Shown: positions 1-8,663, counted from the stretch's first letter. The stretch is 34,160 bases of DNA from Corynebacterium sp. ACRPS (GCF_022346005.1 NZ_JAKRMY010000020.1:1-34160); one strand, 5' to 3'. Made by a program: numbers and translations. Notes: generated by a model from the letters alone, not told the origin.

Positions 1-2161
1 GCAGCGTGTATTCCTTACCAGGAACCAAGCCCTCATAGCTGACCTCATCAACAATCTCAGCACCAGCAACAACCTCATGCGAACCCTGAGCAAAATCAGC
101 ATTCGTCGAAATCTCCGGCTTTGCCGAAGTATCAGCAGGCTCTTCCGGCTTTTCCGAAGAAGTCGTGCTCGAAGGCTCAGTGCTGGTCGTAGTCTTCGAA
201 GTGGACGTCTCCGAGTCCGACGGCTCCGAGGTTTCAGATTCCGAACTGCTCTCCGTCGATGGTTCAGAGCTCTTGGACTCCGAGGCGCTTGGCTTCGAGC
301 TAGTCGTTGAAGTCTCCGACGAAGACGACTCCGAAGGCTGGTTGTCCTTCTTAGTGTTTACGGTCTGGTCTTCGTCGTTAATGTCCTTGTGCTCAGCAAC
401 CTTATTTGGCTTCTCAGCATCCGGAGTGCCCTCGCCCTCGGCGTCAACCTCAGTAGAGGTCAATTCCTCAAAGGCAACCGCAGCCTCAACCGGCTCCGTC
501 ACATCACTATCAACAGTGATTTCCACGTCAACGTTGCCAGCAGACTTCTCCGGAGTAAAGGTCGTCTCACCCTTACCAATTACAGACTCGTCTGCCTTAT
601 TAACCAATTCCGCATTCAGGGTGTATTGCTTCCCTGGGACCAAATCCTTGTACTTAACGGTATCGGTTACCTTAGCGCCGGACTCAACCGATTCACCCTT
701 GGCAAGCTTCGCCTTGGTGGAAATCTCTGGGTTCCAGGTGGTATTTACAGTCTGCGCCTCGTCGCTCAGGTCCTTGTGCTCTGCGATGACATTCTTCTTG
801 TCAGAGTCAGAGTTGGACTTTCCTTCCGCATCAACCTCAGTAGAGGTCAAGGTTTCAAAAGCAACTGCCGCGTCAATGGGCTTCTTAAGACCGCTGTCAA
901 CAGTGATCTCCACGTCCACGTCGCCGGAGGACTTTTCTGGAGTAAAGGTCTTCTTGCCCTTGCCGACGACCTGGTGGTCTCCAGCCTTATCCTTCAGCTC
1001 AGCCTCAAGGGTGTATTTCTTGTTCGGGACCAGGTCCTCATAGTGAACCGTATCCTTCACCTTGGCACCAGCAACAACCTGGTCAGCATCGTCGGCAAAC
1101 TCTGCCTTGGTGCGAATCTTGGGCTGCAACTTCTTCTCGGATGCACTAGTAGTTGGAGTCGATTCGCTAGGCTCAGTGCTTGGCTGAGTAGTGGTTTGGT
1201 ACGTCGAAGGTTCCTCAGAGGAAGTGGTCTCCTCTGTCGAGGTCTCCTCATCGGAAGGCTGCTCTTCCGTGGAGTTCGGAGTGCTCTCTTCCTCCGTAGG
1301 CTCATCTTCCGTGGTTTCTTCCTCGGAAGGCTGCTCGGGAGTCGTGGATTCCTCCGGCTCGTCCCCCTCGGTATCAGGTAGACCAGGCTGATCCGGCGGC
1401 ATCACAGGCTGGTCCCTGCGTGTTTTATCGACCCTACCTTTATCATCGTGAGGACGAACAATCGTGATATAAGCATCTTCAGGCTGTTCCGGAATCTGCA
1501 CGGATGGATCTTTTTCGAATTTTGGCGGGTCATAGTCGTCTACAATTCGATACCCAGTCAGTTCCGTAAATTCCTCGTGGCTTCCCGTAAAGCTAGGGTA
1601 TGTAGGCTGACCTGGATCAAGCGCACCGTAAGATGGGTCTCGGCCAGTAATAGTAGCGGCAGCTATAGCCCGTGATGTGTCCTTCTCAGCAATTAAAGCT
1701 GCTAAATACACGGAGTAGTTTGCAGCAGCCTTACTATCCTTCCGCTTCGCTGCATCCTTCAATTTCCGTGCAAGATTGATCACACCATCCCTGTATTCGG
1801 GTGAGATTTCAAGCCTTTCTGCGTTTTCCTTCGCATATACCCGATTTGTTTGCAGTGGGATTTGGGCGAATGGTTCGATACACCAGCCCCATCCCACGTT
1901 GTTGTTCGGGTTTCCTTTACCAGCACCCTCTGGCGGCGTTCCTGCCCAAACAAGTGGCCCCCAAGAAGTATCTACTCCTTTGGGCATAATCTTGTTTACA
2001 TCTCCCAAACTTACATTTGGCTCAAAATCTGTAGGATTACTTTCCTCAGCATTTGCTTGATTCCAGGGAACAGTGACCATAGCAGCAATAACCGCAAATG
2101 CAGCAAAGATTGCGGTTAATACAGTCCACTTTCTCCGGGATAAATCGCGCACTCCGCTCAT
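1..2161 (-). CDS. VaFE-repeat surface-anchored protein, N-terminal 720 residues (C-terminus beyond window)
   Basis: The frame stays open from ATG at 2161 to the window edge, giving 720 codons. Residues 1-38 form a signal peptide (basic RRK, hydrophobic core, cleavage likely after ANA). A globular N-terminal domain follows to about residue 240. It contains Cys94 in the motif GWGWCIEP, which is where adhesin thioester domains place their reactive cysteine; I did not find the partner Gln with certainty. Residues about 255-340 and 602-677 are Glu/Ser/Thr/Pro linkers. Between and after them are VaFE repeats starting near residues 344, 475 and 680, each with a Y-x-x-L-V-P-x-K-x-Y-T-L strand; the first two end in VAFE(T/E)LTSTEVDA. 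VaFE/Cna-B-like domains build rigid stalks on Gram-positive adhesins, so this is probably a cell-wall-anchored adhesin with a sorting signal outside the window. The family call is firm; the thioester chemistry and ligand are inference. Confidence 0.85.
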   Translation of the reverse strand, partial: MSGVRDLSRRKWTVLTAIFAAFAVIAAMVTVPWNQANAEESNPTDFEPNVSLGDVNKIMPKGVDTSWGPLVWAGTPPEGAGKGNPNNNVGWGWCIEPFAQIPLQTNRVYAKENAERLEISPEYRDGVINLARKLKDAAKRKDSKAAANYSVYLAALIAEKDTSRAIAAATITGRDPSYGALDPGQPTYPSFTGSHEEFTELTGYRIVDDYDPPKFEKDPSVQIPEQPEDAYITIVRPHDDKGRVDKTRRDQPVMPPDQPGLPDTEGDEPEESTTPEQPSEEETTEDEPTEEESTPNSTEEQPSDEETSTEETTSSEEPSTYQTTTQPSTEPSESTPTTSASEKKLQPKIRTKAEFADDADQVVAGAKVKDTVHYEDLVPNKKYTLEAELKDKAGDHQVVGKGKKTFTPEKSSGDVDVEITVDSGLKKPIDAAVAFETLTSTEVDAEGKSNSDSDKKNVIAEHKDLSDEAQTVNTTWNPEISTKAKLAKGESVESGAKVTDTVKYKDLVPGKQYTLNAELVNKADESVIGKGETTFTPEKSAGNVDVEITVDSDVTEPVEAAVAFEELTSTEVDAEGEGTPDAEKPNKVAEHKDINDEDQTVNTKKDNQPSESSSSETSTTSSKPSASESKSSEPSTESSSESETSEPSDSETSTSKTTTSTEPSSTTSSEKPEEPADTSAKPEISTNADFAQGSHEVVAGAEIVDEVSYEGLVPGKEYTL

Positions 2162-2162
2162 C

Positions 2163-2172
2163 TTCTCCCCTT
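2163..2172 (-). promoter_or_regulatory. Shine-Dalgarno of the VaFE surface protein
   Basis: Read on the minus strand, AAAGGGGAGA lies just before the ATG at 2161. It is a strong ribosome binding site and fixes the start codon of the surface protein. Confidence 0.6.
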
Positions 2173-2200
2173 TAAAAGGACATCTTCTTACAATTCGCAT

Positions 2201-2228
2201 CTACACAACTCGAACTTCAGCTGTGTAG
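2201..2228. repeat. Inverted repeat in the leader of the surface-protein gene
   Basis: CTACACA at 2201-2207 is repeated in inverse orientation as TGTGTAG at 2222-2228, with 14 nt between. It sits about 40-67 nt upstream of the surface-protein start. It could be an operator or an mRNA hairpin; no known regulator consensus was recognised. Confidence 0.4.
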
Positions 2229-2924
2229 AACCTAAATGTGAAACTTGAACACACGATAGACGATCCCTGTTCACTAACCGCTACGATCGCCACCGTTTGT
2301 GCCTTTAGGAGAGTACCAGTCCATGCGTTCAAAGAGAATTATTTCAAACTTATCCAAGTGATACGTCAACGAATTTACTATGCCAATTCCGGTTTACCGA
2401 TAAACGGAAGCTGGCAATTAAAACCGTCATAAATAAACCTTTATTCGAAGGTGAACTTCACTCCAGAATACTATAGGTTAATAGATAACTTACAGCTTTT
2501 AGTAGATTTACCATTTCCATTGACGCTGTTACCAGCATTTTCTGAACTCAGTCTTGCACCCCACTAAATGTCGGTACACTTTTTAAACAGTCACAAACAT
2601 TGGTTTTACGCAATACGAGCCTTCAATCACCTGAACTCCCAAAATGAAAGACCGCAAACAATGGCGACCACATGTTCGATTCAACTTACCTTCAGACATT
2701 ATTCAGTTATGTATAACTCCCCTGTAGGCACTGATTAAGAAAATTATTTGCATTTAAGGAAATGCTTTCAAGAAGTGTCAAACGTCACAGGAAAACGTGC
2801 ATACTTCGCGCAAAATTGCACTGTAAATAGAAGTCGTGCAGTAATTGAAGCGTCCACTAAAATGGGGGATAAACCAAAGTTACAGTCTGCTTTTCTAAAG
2901 TTTGACAGGAAATGGACGCTACTT

Positions 2925-2936
2925 TGGCTTAAGCCA
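2925..2936. repeat. Perfect 12-bp palindrome TGGCTTAAGCCA
   Basis: TGGCTTAAGCCA is its own reverse complement and lies in the AT-rich intergenic region, adjacent to the inverted arms AGCGTCCA/TGGACGCT. A dimeric regulator could bind here; the regulator is unknown. Confidence 0.45.
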
Positions 2937-3189
2937 CTTTAATGAGCTAAATCCCATCAAATGTCAGCTTTTATTAGCGTCAACCTCCAGTGCACCCCTC
3001 GCACCCACCGGCGTTGTACTATATTGCACTCCGGTTAAACTTAATAGCGAATGTCACACTTCAAGACGAATAATGCGGGTCTAATGCCACATATTGGACT
3101 AAAGCATTTTTTCCGTCAATAGCTTCTAAAACAAATTTTAATGAACGAATCAACAAGTTGAATTCCATATAGTTACTCGCCTTTTACGG

Positions 3190-3198
3190 TGCTAGTAT
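3190..3198 (+). promoter_or_regulatory. Extended -10 promoter for the 148-aa secreted protein
   Basis: TGC followed by TAGTAT (3193-3198) is an extended -10 element. A poor -35 candidate, TTACTC, lies at 3173-3178. Transcription would begin near 3204, giving a leader of about 34 nt with the ribosome binding site AGAAAGGA at 3224-3231. Confidence 0.5.
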
Positions 3199-3237
3199 TT
3201 TTATCGGTTTCAGACACTAACCCAGAAAGGATCGGAA

Positions 3238-3684
3238 ATGTCTATTCCTTCTTTTATTGCTAGCGCCATCGCTGCTGTACTACCGCTAACTGGCAGCACC
3301 GGCCCAGTTGACGCCCAGGACCAGCTTGCTGAGCCAGAGGTAACCCAGACCGCTGACGTTGAGCAGTCCACCGACCAGTCCGATGAGCCCGGCGCTCACG
3401 CCGAAAAGGGCCATATCACCGGTGACAAGGAAGATGTAATCAACGGAGACCAGGACTATTCTGCACCTATCCTGCAGAGCGGTAAGTTGGCTGTGCAGCG
3501 CGAACTCGCGCTCGCTACTGACGAGCTGGGCCACGAGTTCATGAACATCGACTTCAAGGACAGCCACAGCGCACACCTGACCTTCCCAGACACCTATAAC
3601 CCGGATACTGACCAGGCAGCCGTGGACCGCGTGCTGGAAGCACTCAAGATCAACGGCTACGACAACCTGACCGCCGCTTACTAA
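3238..3684 (+). CDS. Small acidic, probably exported protein (148 aa), unknown function
   Basis: The ATG at 3238 follows AGAAAGGA with suitable spacing. Residues 1-19 are hydrophobic but lack the basic residues of a classical signal peptide. A possible signal-peptidase site is V-D-A before Gln27. Residues 27-75 are rich in Asp, Glu, Gln and Thr and probably disordered. The C-terminal half (about 78-148) looks folded, with LAVQRELALATDELGHEF and a closing segment LEALKINGYDNLTAAY. It has its own promoter and ends at a strong terminator, so it is monocistronic. Its GC content is higher than that of the preceding intergenic DNA. I do not recognise the family. It could be an envelope-associated protein, but no enzymatic motif is visible. 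Confidence 0.75.
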   Translation: MSIPSFIASAIAAVLPLTGSTGPVDAQDQLAEPEVTQTADVEQSTDQSDEPGAHAEKGHITGDKEDVINGDQDYSAPILQSGKLAVQRELALATDELGHEFMNIDFKDSHSAHLTFPDTYNPDTDQAAVDRVLEALKINGYDNLTAAY

Positions 3685-3727
3685 AGCTGAACGGTCATAG
3701 CCTCGGGGAGCGCCCCGCGGAATCCTA

Positions 3728-3770
3728 AAGAAGGGGCGAGGTACCTCAGCAAGGTACCTCGCCCCTTCTT
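3728..3770. terminator. Strong bidirectional terminator between the 148-aa gene and purA
   Basis: Arms 3728-3746 and 3752-3770 form a perfect 19-bp stem (core AAGGGGCGAGGTACCT) with a 5-nt loop. Short T/A tracts flank it on both sides. It serves the convergent 148-aa gene and purA. Confidence 0.9.
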
Positions 3771-3820
3771 ACTTTTATGAGCTCGCGGCTAGGCCGAGCT
3801 CATCACCGCAAATACGTCCA

Positions 3821-5113
3821 TTACTGGTCTTCCATGACATCGTGGCGCACGATGGTTTGGTCGCGGCCAGGTCCGACACCGATATAAGAGATGCGGCAGC
3901 CGGACAGCTCTTCAAGGCGCAGCACATAATCCTGTGCCTTCTGCGGAAGCTCCTCGAAGGTGGCGCACTCGGATATGTCCTCGTCCCACGCCGGCATGGT
4001 TTCAAAAATCGGCTCGGCGTGGTGGAACTCAGACTGGGTAACCGGCATCTCGTCATAACGCTTGCCGTCGACGTCATAAGCCACGCAGATAGGGATTTCC
4101 CCAATACCGGTCAGCACATCGAGCTTGGTCAAGAAGTAATCCGTAAACCCGTTTACGCGCGTAGCGTAACGAGCAATCACGGAATCGTACCAACCGCAGC
4201 GGCGTGTGCGGCCGGTGTTCACGCCGACCTCGCCGCCGGTGGTCTGCAGGTACTCGCCCCACTTATCAAACAGCTCGGTAGGGAACGGTCCGGCGCCCAC
4301 GCGGGTGGTATAGGCCTTGATAATGCCCAGCGAGGTCTTAATCCTCGTCGGCCCAATGCCAGAGCCAACCGATGCCCCACCCGCAGTCGGATTCGAGGAA
4401 GTCACAAACGGATAGGTACCGTGGTCGACGTCCAACATGGTGGCCTGGCCGCCCTCCATGAGCACGTTCTGACCATTGGCAAGCGCTTGGTTGAGCTCAA
4501 GCTCCGCGTCAATAACCATGGGGCGCAGGCGCTCGCGATAGCTCAGGAAGTACTCCACAATCTGCTCTGCCTCGATGGCCTTACGATTGTACATCTTCAC
4601 CAGCATCTGGTTCTTGATCTCCAGCGCGGACTCCACCTTCTGCCGCAGGATGGATTCGTCGAAGATATCTTGCACGCGAATACCAATGCGCGCGACCTTA
4701 TCAGCGTAGGTCGGCCCAATGCCGCGGCCGGTGGTACCGATGGCGCGCTTGCCCAAAAAGCGTTCCTGCACGCGGTCGAGGGTCTGGTGGTACGGCGCCA
4801 CGAGGTGCGCGTTCGCGGAAATCTTCAGGCGGGAGGCATTCGCCCCTCGTGCCTCGAGGCCATCAATCTCATCAAAGAGCGCCTCAAGGTTAATCACCAC
4901 GCCGTTGCCCAGCACCGGGGTGGCGTTTTCAGAAAGAATCCCGGCGGGCAGGAGCTTCAGCTCGTATTTTTCACCGCCGACCACGACGGTGTGCCCGGCG
5001 TTATTGCCGCCGTTCGGCTTGACTACGTAGTCAACTTTCCCGCCAAGTATATCGGTAGCCTTGCCCTTGCCTTCGTCGCCCCATTGGGCGCCGACAATGA
5101 CGATCGCTGCCAT
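3821..5113 (-). CDS. purA: Adenylosuccinate synthetase
   Basis: This 430-aa protein, the normal bacterial length, catalyses GTP-dependent ligation of IMP and aspartate to adenylosuccinate in AMP synthesis. Visible signatures are [11 protein letters not shown] (residues 8-18, catalytic Asp13), His41 in NNAGHT, the IMP loop [36 protein letters not shown] and the guanine-binding KLDVLTG. Start ATG 5113 is preceded by GAGGAAG about 11 nt upstream. It is convergent with the 148-aa gene across a shared terminator and divergent from the DAG-kinase-like gene across about 90 bp. Confidence 0.98.
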   Translation of the reverse strand: MAAIVIVGAQWGDEGKGKATDILGGKVDYVVKPNGGNNAGHTVVVGGEKYELKLLPAGILSENATPVLGNGVVINLEALFDEIDGLEARGANASRLKISANAHLVAPYHQTLDRVQERFLGKRAIGTTGRGIGPTYADKVARIGIRVQDIFDESILRQKVESALEIKNQMLVKMYNRKAIEAEQIVEYFLSYRERLRPMVIDAELELNQALANGQNVLMEGGQATMLDVDHGTYPFVTSSNPTAGGASVGSGIGPTRIKTSLGIIKAYTTRVGAGPFPTELFDKWGEYLQTTGGEVGVNTGRTRRCGWYDSVIARYATRVNGFTDYFLTKLDVLTGIGEIPICVAYDVDGKRYDEMPVTQSEFHHAEPIFETMPAWDEDISECATFEELPQKAQDYVLRLEELSGCRISYIGVGPGRDQTIVRHDVMEDQ

Positions 5114-5201
5114 CTTTTAAGTCACTTCCTCATTATTGAAGCCAAAATACGCATTTACCTTACACTTTTCTGGCCGGATTAGCCCACGTAGCATGATGTA
5201 C

Positions 5202-6017
5202 ATGCGTTTTTTGTTCCTCCGCTGCGGTGCCTCGGACATTGACTTGCCCGCAGAGGCTTTTGACCTTTCGGCCGTTCCTTCCCGCAAGGAGCTCGCGCTT
5301 ATCGATGCCGCCGCCACCGATCTCCTCCCCCACGATCCCACGCCTTCGCTGGACGAGATCGCCGCGCAGCCCGATGTCCGCCACCTCGGCGCCCCTGCCG
5401 CCGCCCCGCAGGAGCCGTACTTGGAGGACCGCCTGCGCATCGTCGTCGCGGGCTCGGACTCGGCGCTGAACGCCGTCATCACCCGGCTCATGCGCGCCGA
5501 TAACCTGTGGGCCGAGGTCGCGTTCATCCCCACGGGCGAGTCGGCCGCCGCCGCCAATTGGGGCCTTCCCGCCGCGCCGCAGGAGGCCCTTGAGCTCGCC
5601 CGCACCGCCCCGGTTCGCCCGGTGCCGCTCATCCGCAACGATTCCGGCCAGGCCGTCGCCGGCTCCGCGACCATCTCGGATTGGTCCAATGGCCCGTTTA
5701 CCGGTGGAATCATCATCGATGATGACACCCTCGCCGCCTCCGGTCGCGGCACTTTTGGCGCGCGGCTGGTCCCCATGACCGATGCTCCGGGCATCCTAGC
5801 GGCCCGCGCGACATCGCCCGTCGAGCCCGAAGGTCGCCTGCGTTCCTTGCTGCGCAAACCCGGCCGCCTCGACCCGGATTCCGTCCACACCGGCCGCGCG
5901 GTCCAGGCAGGCGGCCCCCAGCTGCGCGTGCTTGTCGATGCCATCCCCCACAAACGCCCCCTCACCCGCGTCACCTTCTACCGCCACCTGCGCGACCTCC
6001 AAATCGCACGCCCCTAG
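5202..6017 (+). CDS. Degenerate diacylglycerol-kinase-like protein
   Basis: The product is about 271 aa; in-frame ATGs at 5193, 5196 and 5202 are all possible starts, and no clear ribosome binding site is visible. The sequence VAGSDSALNAV (near residue 87) aligns with the DAG-kinase/YegS nucleotide loop V-G-G-D-G-T-L-N. It is followed by FIPTGESAAAANWGLP, aligning with the P-x-G-T-G-N-D-x-A-x-x-L-G-L-P loop. The C-terminal segment HTGRAVQAGGPQLRVLVDAI plus YRHLRDLQ resembles the actinobacterial lipid-kinase C-terminal domain (usually VDG). GGDGT has become GSDSA, so ATP binding and catalysis are doubtful. It may be a structural or regulatory relic of a lipid kinase. The gene is real on codon bias and length; the family link is by eye. 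Confidence 0.75.
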   Translation: MRFLFLRCGASDIDLPAEAFDLSAVPSRKELALIDAAATDLLPHDPTPSLDEIAAQPDVRHLGAPAAAPQEPYLEDRLRIVVAGSDSALNAVITRLMRADNLWAEVAFIPTGESAAAANWGLPAAPQEALELARTAPVRPVPLIRNDSGQAVAGSATISDWSNGPFTGGIIIDDDTLAASGRGTFGARLVPMTDAPGILAARATSPVEPEGRLRSLLRKPGRLDPDSVHTGRAVQAGGPQLRVLVDAIPHKRPLTRVTFYRHLRDLQIARP

Positions 6018-6065
6018 TCCACTCTTCACAGCTAACGCCGACTTCCCTTGGCTCTTAGCGCTGCC

Positions 6066-6099
6066 CCCGCACCGGCGCCCCGCTCGGCGGATATGCGGG
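6066..6099. terminator. GC-rich hairpin between the DAG-kinase-like gene and the FUSC gene
   Basis: CCCGCA and TGCGGG arms enclose further GC-rich pairing (CCGGCG...CGGCGG region). There is no clear T tract, so activity as an intrinsic terminator for the two convergent genes is uncertain. Confidence 0.3.
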
Positions 6100-6109
6100 C
6101 GGGGTCCTG

Positions 6110-7324
6110 CTAATTCTGCCCCTTCTGCTTATCTTTGCGTTCCCACACCTCTGGCGGGAACGCCGGGTGCGTAGAGGTAGGAACTAGGTGCGCGACGGCA
6201 GACTCGCGCGAGAGTCCGCACACCATCAGCATGTCCACAACAATGGATCTCGTCTGCGCGAGAATCGTATACGCAGAAAGCGTCGCGTCTTCTTCGATAA
6301 GATCCATGCCTGCTTGACCGCCCACGTAGCGCAGCCGCTGCACCAGCTCGGGTATCTCTATCGCCTCATCGTGGTCCCGCTTTTGCCTGCCGTAGAGCTC
6401 TCCCACCGCGAGGATAATTTCTGATAGTTCTTCCAAGAGCTCTAACTGCTTCTCGGACACGGTATCGCCGTCTTCAGTAAGCACGAGCGCGCGGCGCGAT
6501 AAGACCCGCACCCCACGCACCGCATTATCTACCGGCAACAAGATGCGCTCTAGGGACCGAATGCTCCTGCGCGAGGTCCACAAAAGCGGCGATACTTCCG
6601 ATGCCTCCCTCCCCGATTGCGCCGCACTCAACAGCGTATTCACGTCATTTTGCGTGCCGCGCACCGCATCGCGGGCATCGCGAATAATCTCAGGATTGGT
6701 ATCGCGGATGCCATGCGTGACGTCATTGAGAATGCTCGATGCAATCCGCAGCACCTTCGACACCTCGCGCCTTGCTTCCTTCAACGGCGAATTCGGGATC
6801 AGTGCAATCGTGATAAGCCCAATGCCGGAACCAATCATCGCGTCGATGGCCCGGTGCAGGCCACCTGGCCCCTCGGTCGGCGGAAAAATCGTGGCGATAA
6901 GGATGGAACCAAAAACAATCTGGTTGGACACCAGCGGCGATTTCGTAATAAAGGACCCCACCACCAGGCCGGCTCCCACGATGAACAGGATCTGGAACGG
7001 GCCCTGCCCCACCACTTGGAAGAGCAAATCGCCCACGGCTACACCGACGATGCCGCCCAGCGACATCTCCACTGCCTTTTTCATCCTGTCCCCGCCCGAA
7101 AGCCCCAGAATGATGACTGCCGAGATGGGCGCGAAGAACGGCTGCGGATGCCCAAAGAGAGAGCTAGCCACCCAATACGCCAATGCGGCACCGACGGTGG
7201 CCTGGATTATATAAACGAAGCGCGAGCGGATGCGTTGCAGACGCGATAATACTGAGCGGTCCACCACCCGCAGCATTTGCCTCGTTGAGACTCTTTGTTT
7301 CGCTTCCGACATGACCTCCAGCAT
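6110..7324 (-). CDS. FUSC-family (aromatic acid exporter-like) membrane protein
   Basis: From ATG 7324 (GGAG nine bases upstream) the product is 404 aa; ATGs at 7312 and 7339 are alternatives. Six hydrophobic segments follow a short basic N-terminus, including IIQATVGAALAYWVASSLFG, FFAPISAVIILGL, GGIVGVAVGDLLFQVV, ILFIVGAGLVVGSFI and AMIGSGIGLITIALI. The pattern matches the half-size FUSC transmembrane module. The C-terminal about 200 residues are soluble and helical. FUSC proteins are linked to export of aromatic acids or toxic metabolites; the substrate here is unknown. It is divergent from the HNH gene, and the shared interval holds a DnaA-box sequence. Confidence 0.85.
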   Translation of the reverse strand: MLEVMSEAKQRVSTRQMLRVVDRSVLSRLQRIRSRFVYIIQATVGAALAYWVASSLFGHPQPFFAPISAVIILGLSGGDRMKKAVEMSLGGIVGVAVGDLLFQVVGQGPFQILFIVGAGLVVGSFITKSPLVSNQIVFGSILIATIFPPTEGPGGLHRAIDAMIGSGIGLITIALIPNSPLKEARREVSKVLRIASSILNDVTHGIRDTNPEIIRDARDAVRGTQNDVNTLLSAAQSGREASEVSPLLWTSRRSIRSLERILLPVDNAVRGVRVLSRRALVLTEDGDTVSEKQLELLEELSEIILAVGELYGRQKRDHDEAIEIPELVQRLRYVGGQAGMDLIEEDATLSAYTILAQTRSIVVDMLMVCGLSRESAVAHLVPTSTHPAFPPEVWERKDKQKGQN

Positions 7325-7380
7325 AGAAGACCGCTCCATACCACCGCCCCCGAATACCCGCATCCCGGCCCGCGCCAGGT

Positions 7381-7389
7381 TGTGGATAA
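7381..7389 (-). promoter_or_regulatory. DnaA-box sequence between FUSC and HNH genes
   Basis: TGTGGATAA is the complement of TTATCCACA, the consensus DnaA-binding 9-mer. It lies in a divergent intergenic region, not in a replication origin context. A regulatory role is inference. Confidence 0.45.
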
Positions 7390-7502
7390 CCCCGCTATAT
7401 CTGCGCGACAGCGACCCCCGCAGCGCAAGAATTCCACAGATTCGCCGTTTCGCTTTGTTCCCCCATTGCCGCGTACCCGTGCCGCTTTTACGGTCAGGAG
7501 CC

Positions 7503-8561
7503 GTGAACACAGAATTTTTGCAACTTTGCCGTCGCGGTGTGGACCTCGTCGCCGAGTTTCAGGGATGCTCCGAACAGCAGCTCATCGAGGCCGGCGCCAG
7601 CCAGCTCCTCGCCGCGCAACTCGCCCGCCTGCAACACACCTATTTCGGCCGCACCTCCAATAGCCGCAAGCAGCGCCTCGCCTGCGAGGCAGCTCGTTCA
7701 CGCGGCCACGACCTCGCTGTGCTTGAAAGCATCGAGTCTTTCGCCCACCGCGTGAAAGACACCAACCGCAGTTGGGATCTCCGCCTGGAGCTCTGCCGCG
7801 CGGAAGCCCACCTGATTCCGGCGATCGCGAAAAAGCGCCTCAAGCAGCTCAACCCCGCCAAGCGGCCCTCCCACGGCGTCCGCTACACCCGACGCCCCAA
7901 TGGCCCCCACACCATCTCCATCACCGCGGACCCCACGGATATCGCAGATATCAAGGGCGTTCTCGCTTCCGTGGATAAGGAAAACCCGCTTGCGGCAGCC
8001 AAGCAGGTCATCCTCGAGGGCAATCCCGGCGCGCTCCCCGCGGTCCATACCAACGTGATCATTACCCTCGACCAACTAGATCACATCACTGCTGGCCAGG
8101 GCGATGACATCATGCTTCAGCTTTCCAACGGCGCGCGCATGTCCGGCGCCCAGCTCGTTGCCCGCACCCTCGCCCAACGTGGTTACGTCAGCTTGGTTCA
8201 CCCCGAGCACGGCGCGGTAAACCTGTATCGCACCGAACGCATGGCCAGCTGGAAGCAGCGCATGCTAGCCCGCGCGGAACATCCTATTTGCGCTTGGCCC
8301 GGCTGCTCCACGCCTGCCGATGACGCCCAAGTCCACCACCTCACCGCCTGGGCCGCCGGCGGCCCCACGAACCAAGAAAACCTCGTAACGCTCTGTGCCC
8401 ATCACAATGCGGTGAACCAAGATGATGATTCCCGACCCACCGCACGCGGGCGCATGGTTCGCATCAAGGGCCGCATCGCTTGGATCCCGCCGTGGAGCGG
8501 TAACCCGCGGTTCATCCCCTCACCCGCCCATTCACCACGACCAACAAGGAGTTACGGCTAA
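7503..8561 (+). CDS. HNH endonuclease domain protein
   Basis: The product is 352 aa from GTG 7503, which follows CAGGAG closely; another in-frame GTG lies at 7479. The N-terminal 250 residues are helical and resemble the DUF222/13E12-type region that precedes HNH domains in actinobacteria. The C-terminal HNH fold is clear: ICAWPGCSTPADDAQVHHL, then GGPTNQENLVTLCAHHNAV. It has paired CxxxxC and CxxH metal ligands, and the first His of VHHL is the likely general base. Such genes are numerous in Corynebacterium and Mycobacterium genomes and their role is unsettled. It stands alone between a divergent FUSC gene and a convergent aldolase gene. Confidence 0.85.
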   Translation: MNTEFLQLCRRGVDLVAEFQGCSEQQLIEAGASQLLAAQLARLQHTYFGRTSNSRKQRLACEAARSRGHDLAVLESIESFAHRVKDTNRSWDLRLELCRAEAHLIPAIAKKRLKQLNPAKRPSHGVRYTRRPNGPHTISITADPTDIADIKGVLASVDKENPLAAAKQVILEGNPGALPAVHTNVIITLDQLDHITAGQGDDIMLQLSNGARMSGAQLVARTLAQRGYVSLVHPEHGAVNLYRTERMASWKQRMLARAEHPICAWPGCSTPADDAQVHHLTAWAAGGPTNQENLVTLCAHHNAVNQDDDSRPTARGRMVRIKGRIAWIPPWSGNPRFIPSPAHSPRPTRSYG

Positions 8562-8663
8562 TCCTCACCCCACCCAGTCCGTCTGGTCCGTCTAGTCCAC
8601 TCGGGTCGCTGGGCCTGCCGTCTCCACCTGGCTTTGCCAGCCTATATTTCTGCCCAATCTCGC

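Larger units (their letters stand above)
2162..3237. other. AT-rich gene-free interval with inverted repeats
   Basis: About 1.08 kb separates two divergent genes and contains no convincing coding sequence. The short frames present have no good ribosome binding sites. It is clearly more AT-rich than the rest of the window. Structures seen are a nested hairpin at 2381-2416, an odd palindrome GTGAACTTCAC near 2454-2464, paired arms AGCGTCCA (2849-2856) and TGGACGCT (2913-2920) next to CCAAAGT (2874-2880) and ACTTTGG (2921-2927), and a perfect 12-bp palindrome at 2925-2936. It may hold regulatory sites, a small RNA, or a decayed insertion. No transposase remnant was recognised. Confidence 0.6.

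Noticed and set aside
165..1381. Long plus-strand open frames (292 and 330 codons) opposite the surface-protein gene
   Set aside because: They are antisense shadows of the VaFE repeats; their composition is Ser/Leu low complexity and they lack ribosome binding sites.
2238..2942. Two 64-codon frames in the AT-rich interval
   Set aside because: No ribosome binding sites and no recognisable features; 64 codons in AT-rich DNA is weak evidence.
3842..5182. 446-codon plus-strand frame opposite purA
   Set aside because: Antisense shadow of purA with no recognisable motif.
5117..5974. 285-codon minus-strand frame opposite the DAG-kinase-like gene
   Set aside because: Arg/Ser-rich shadow; the plus-strand product shows family motifs.
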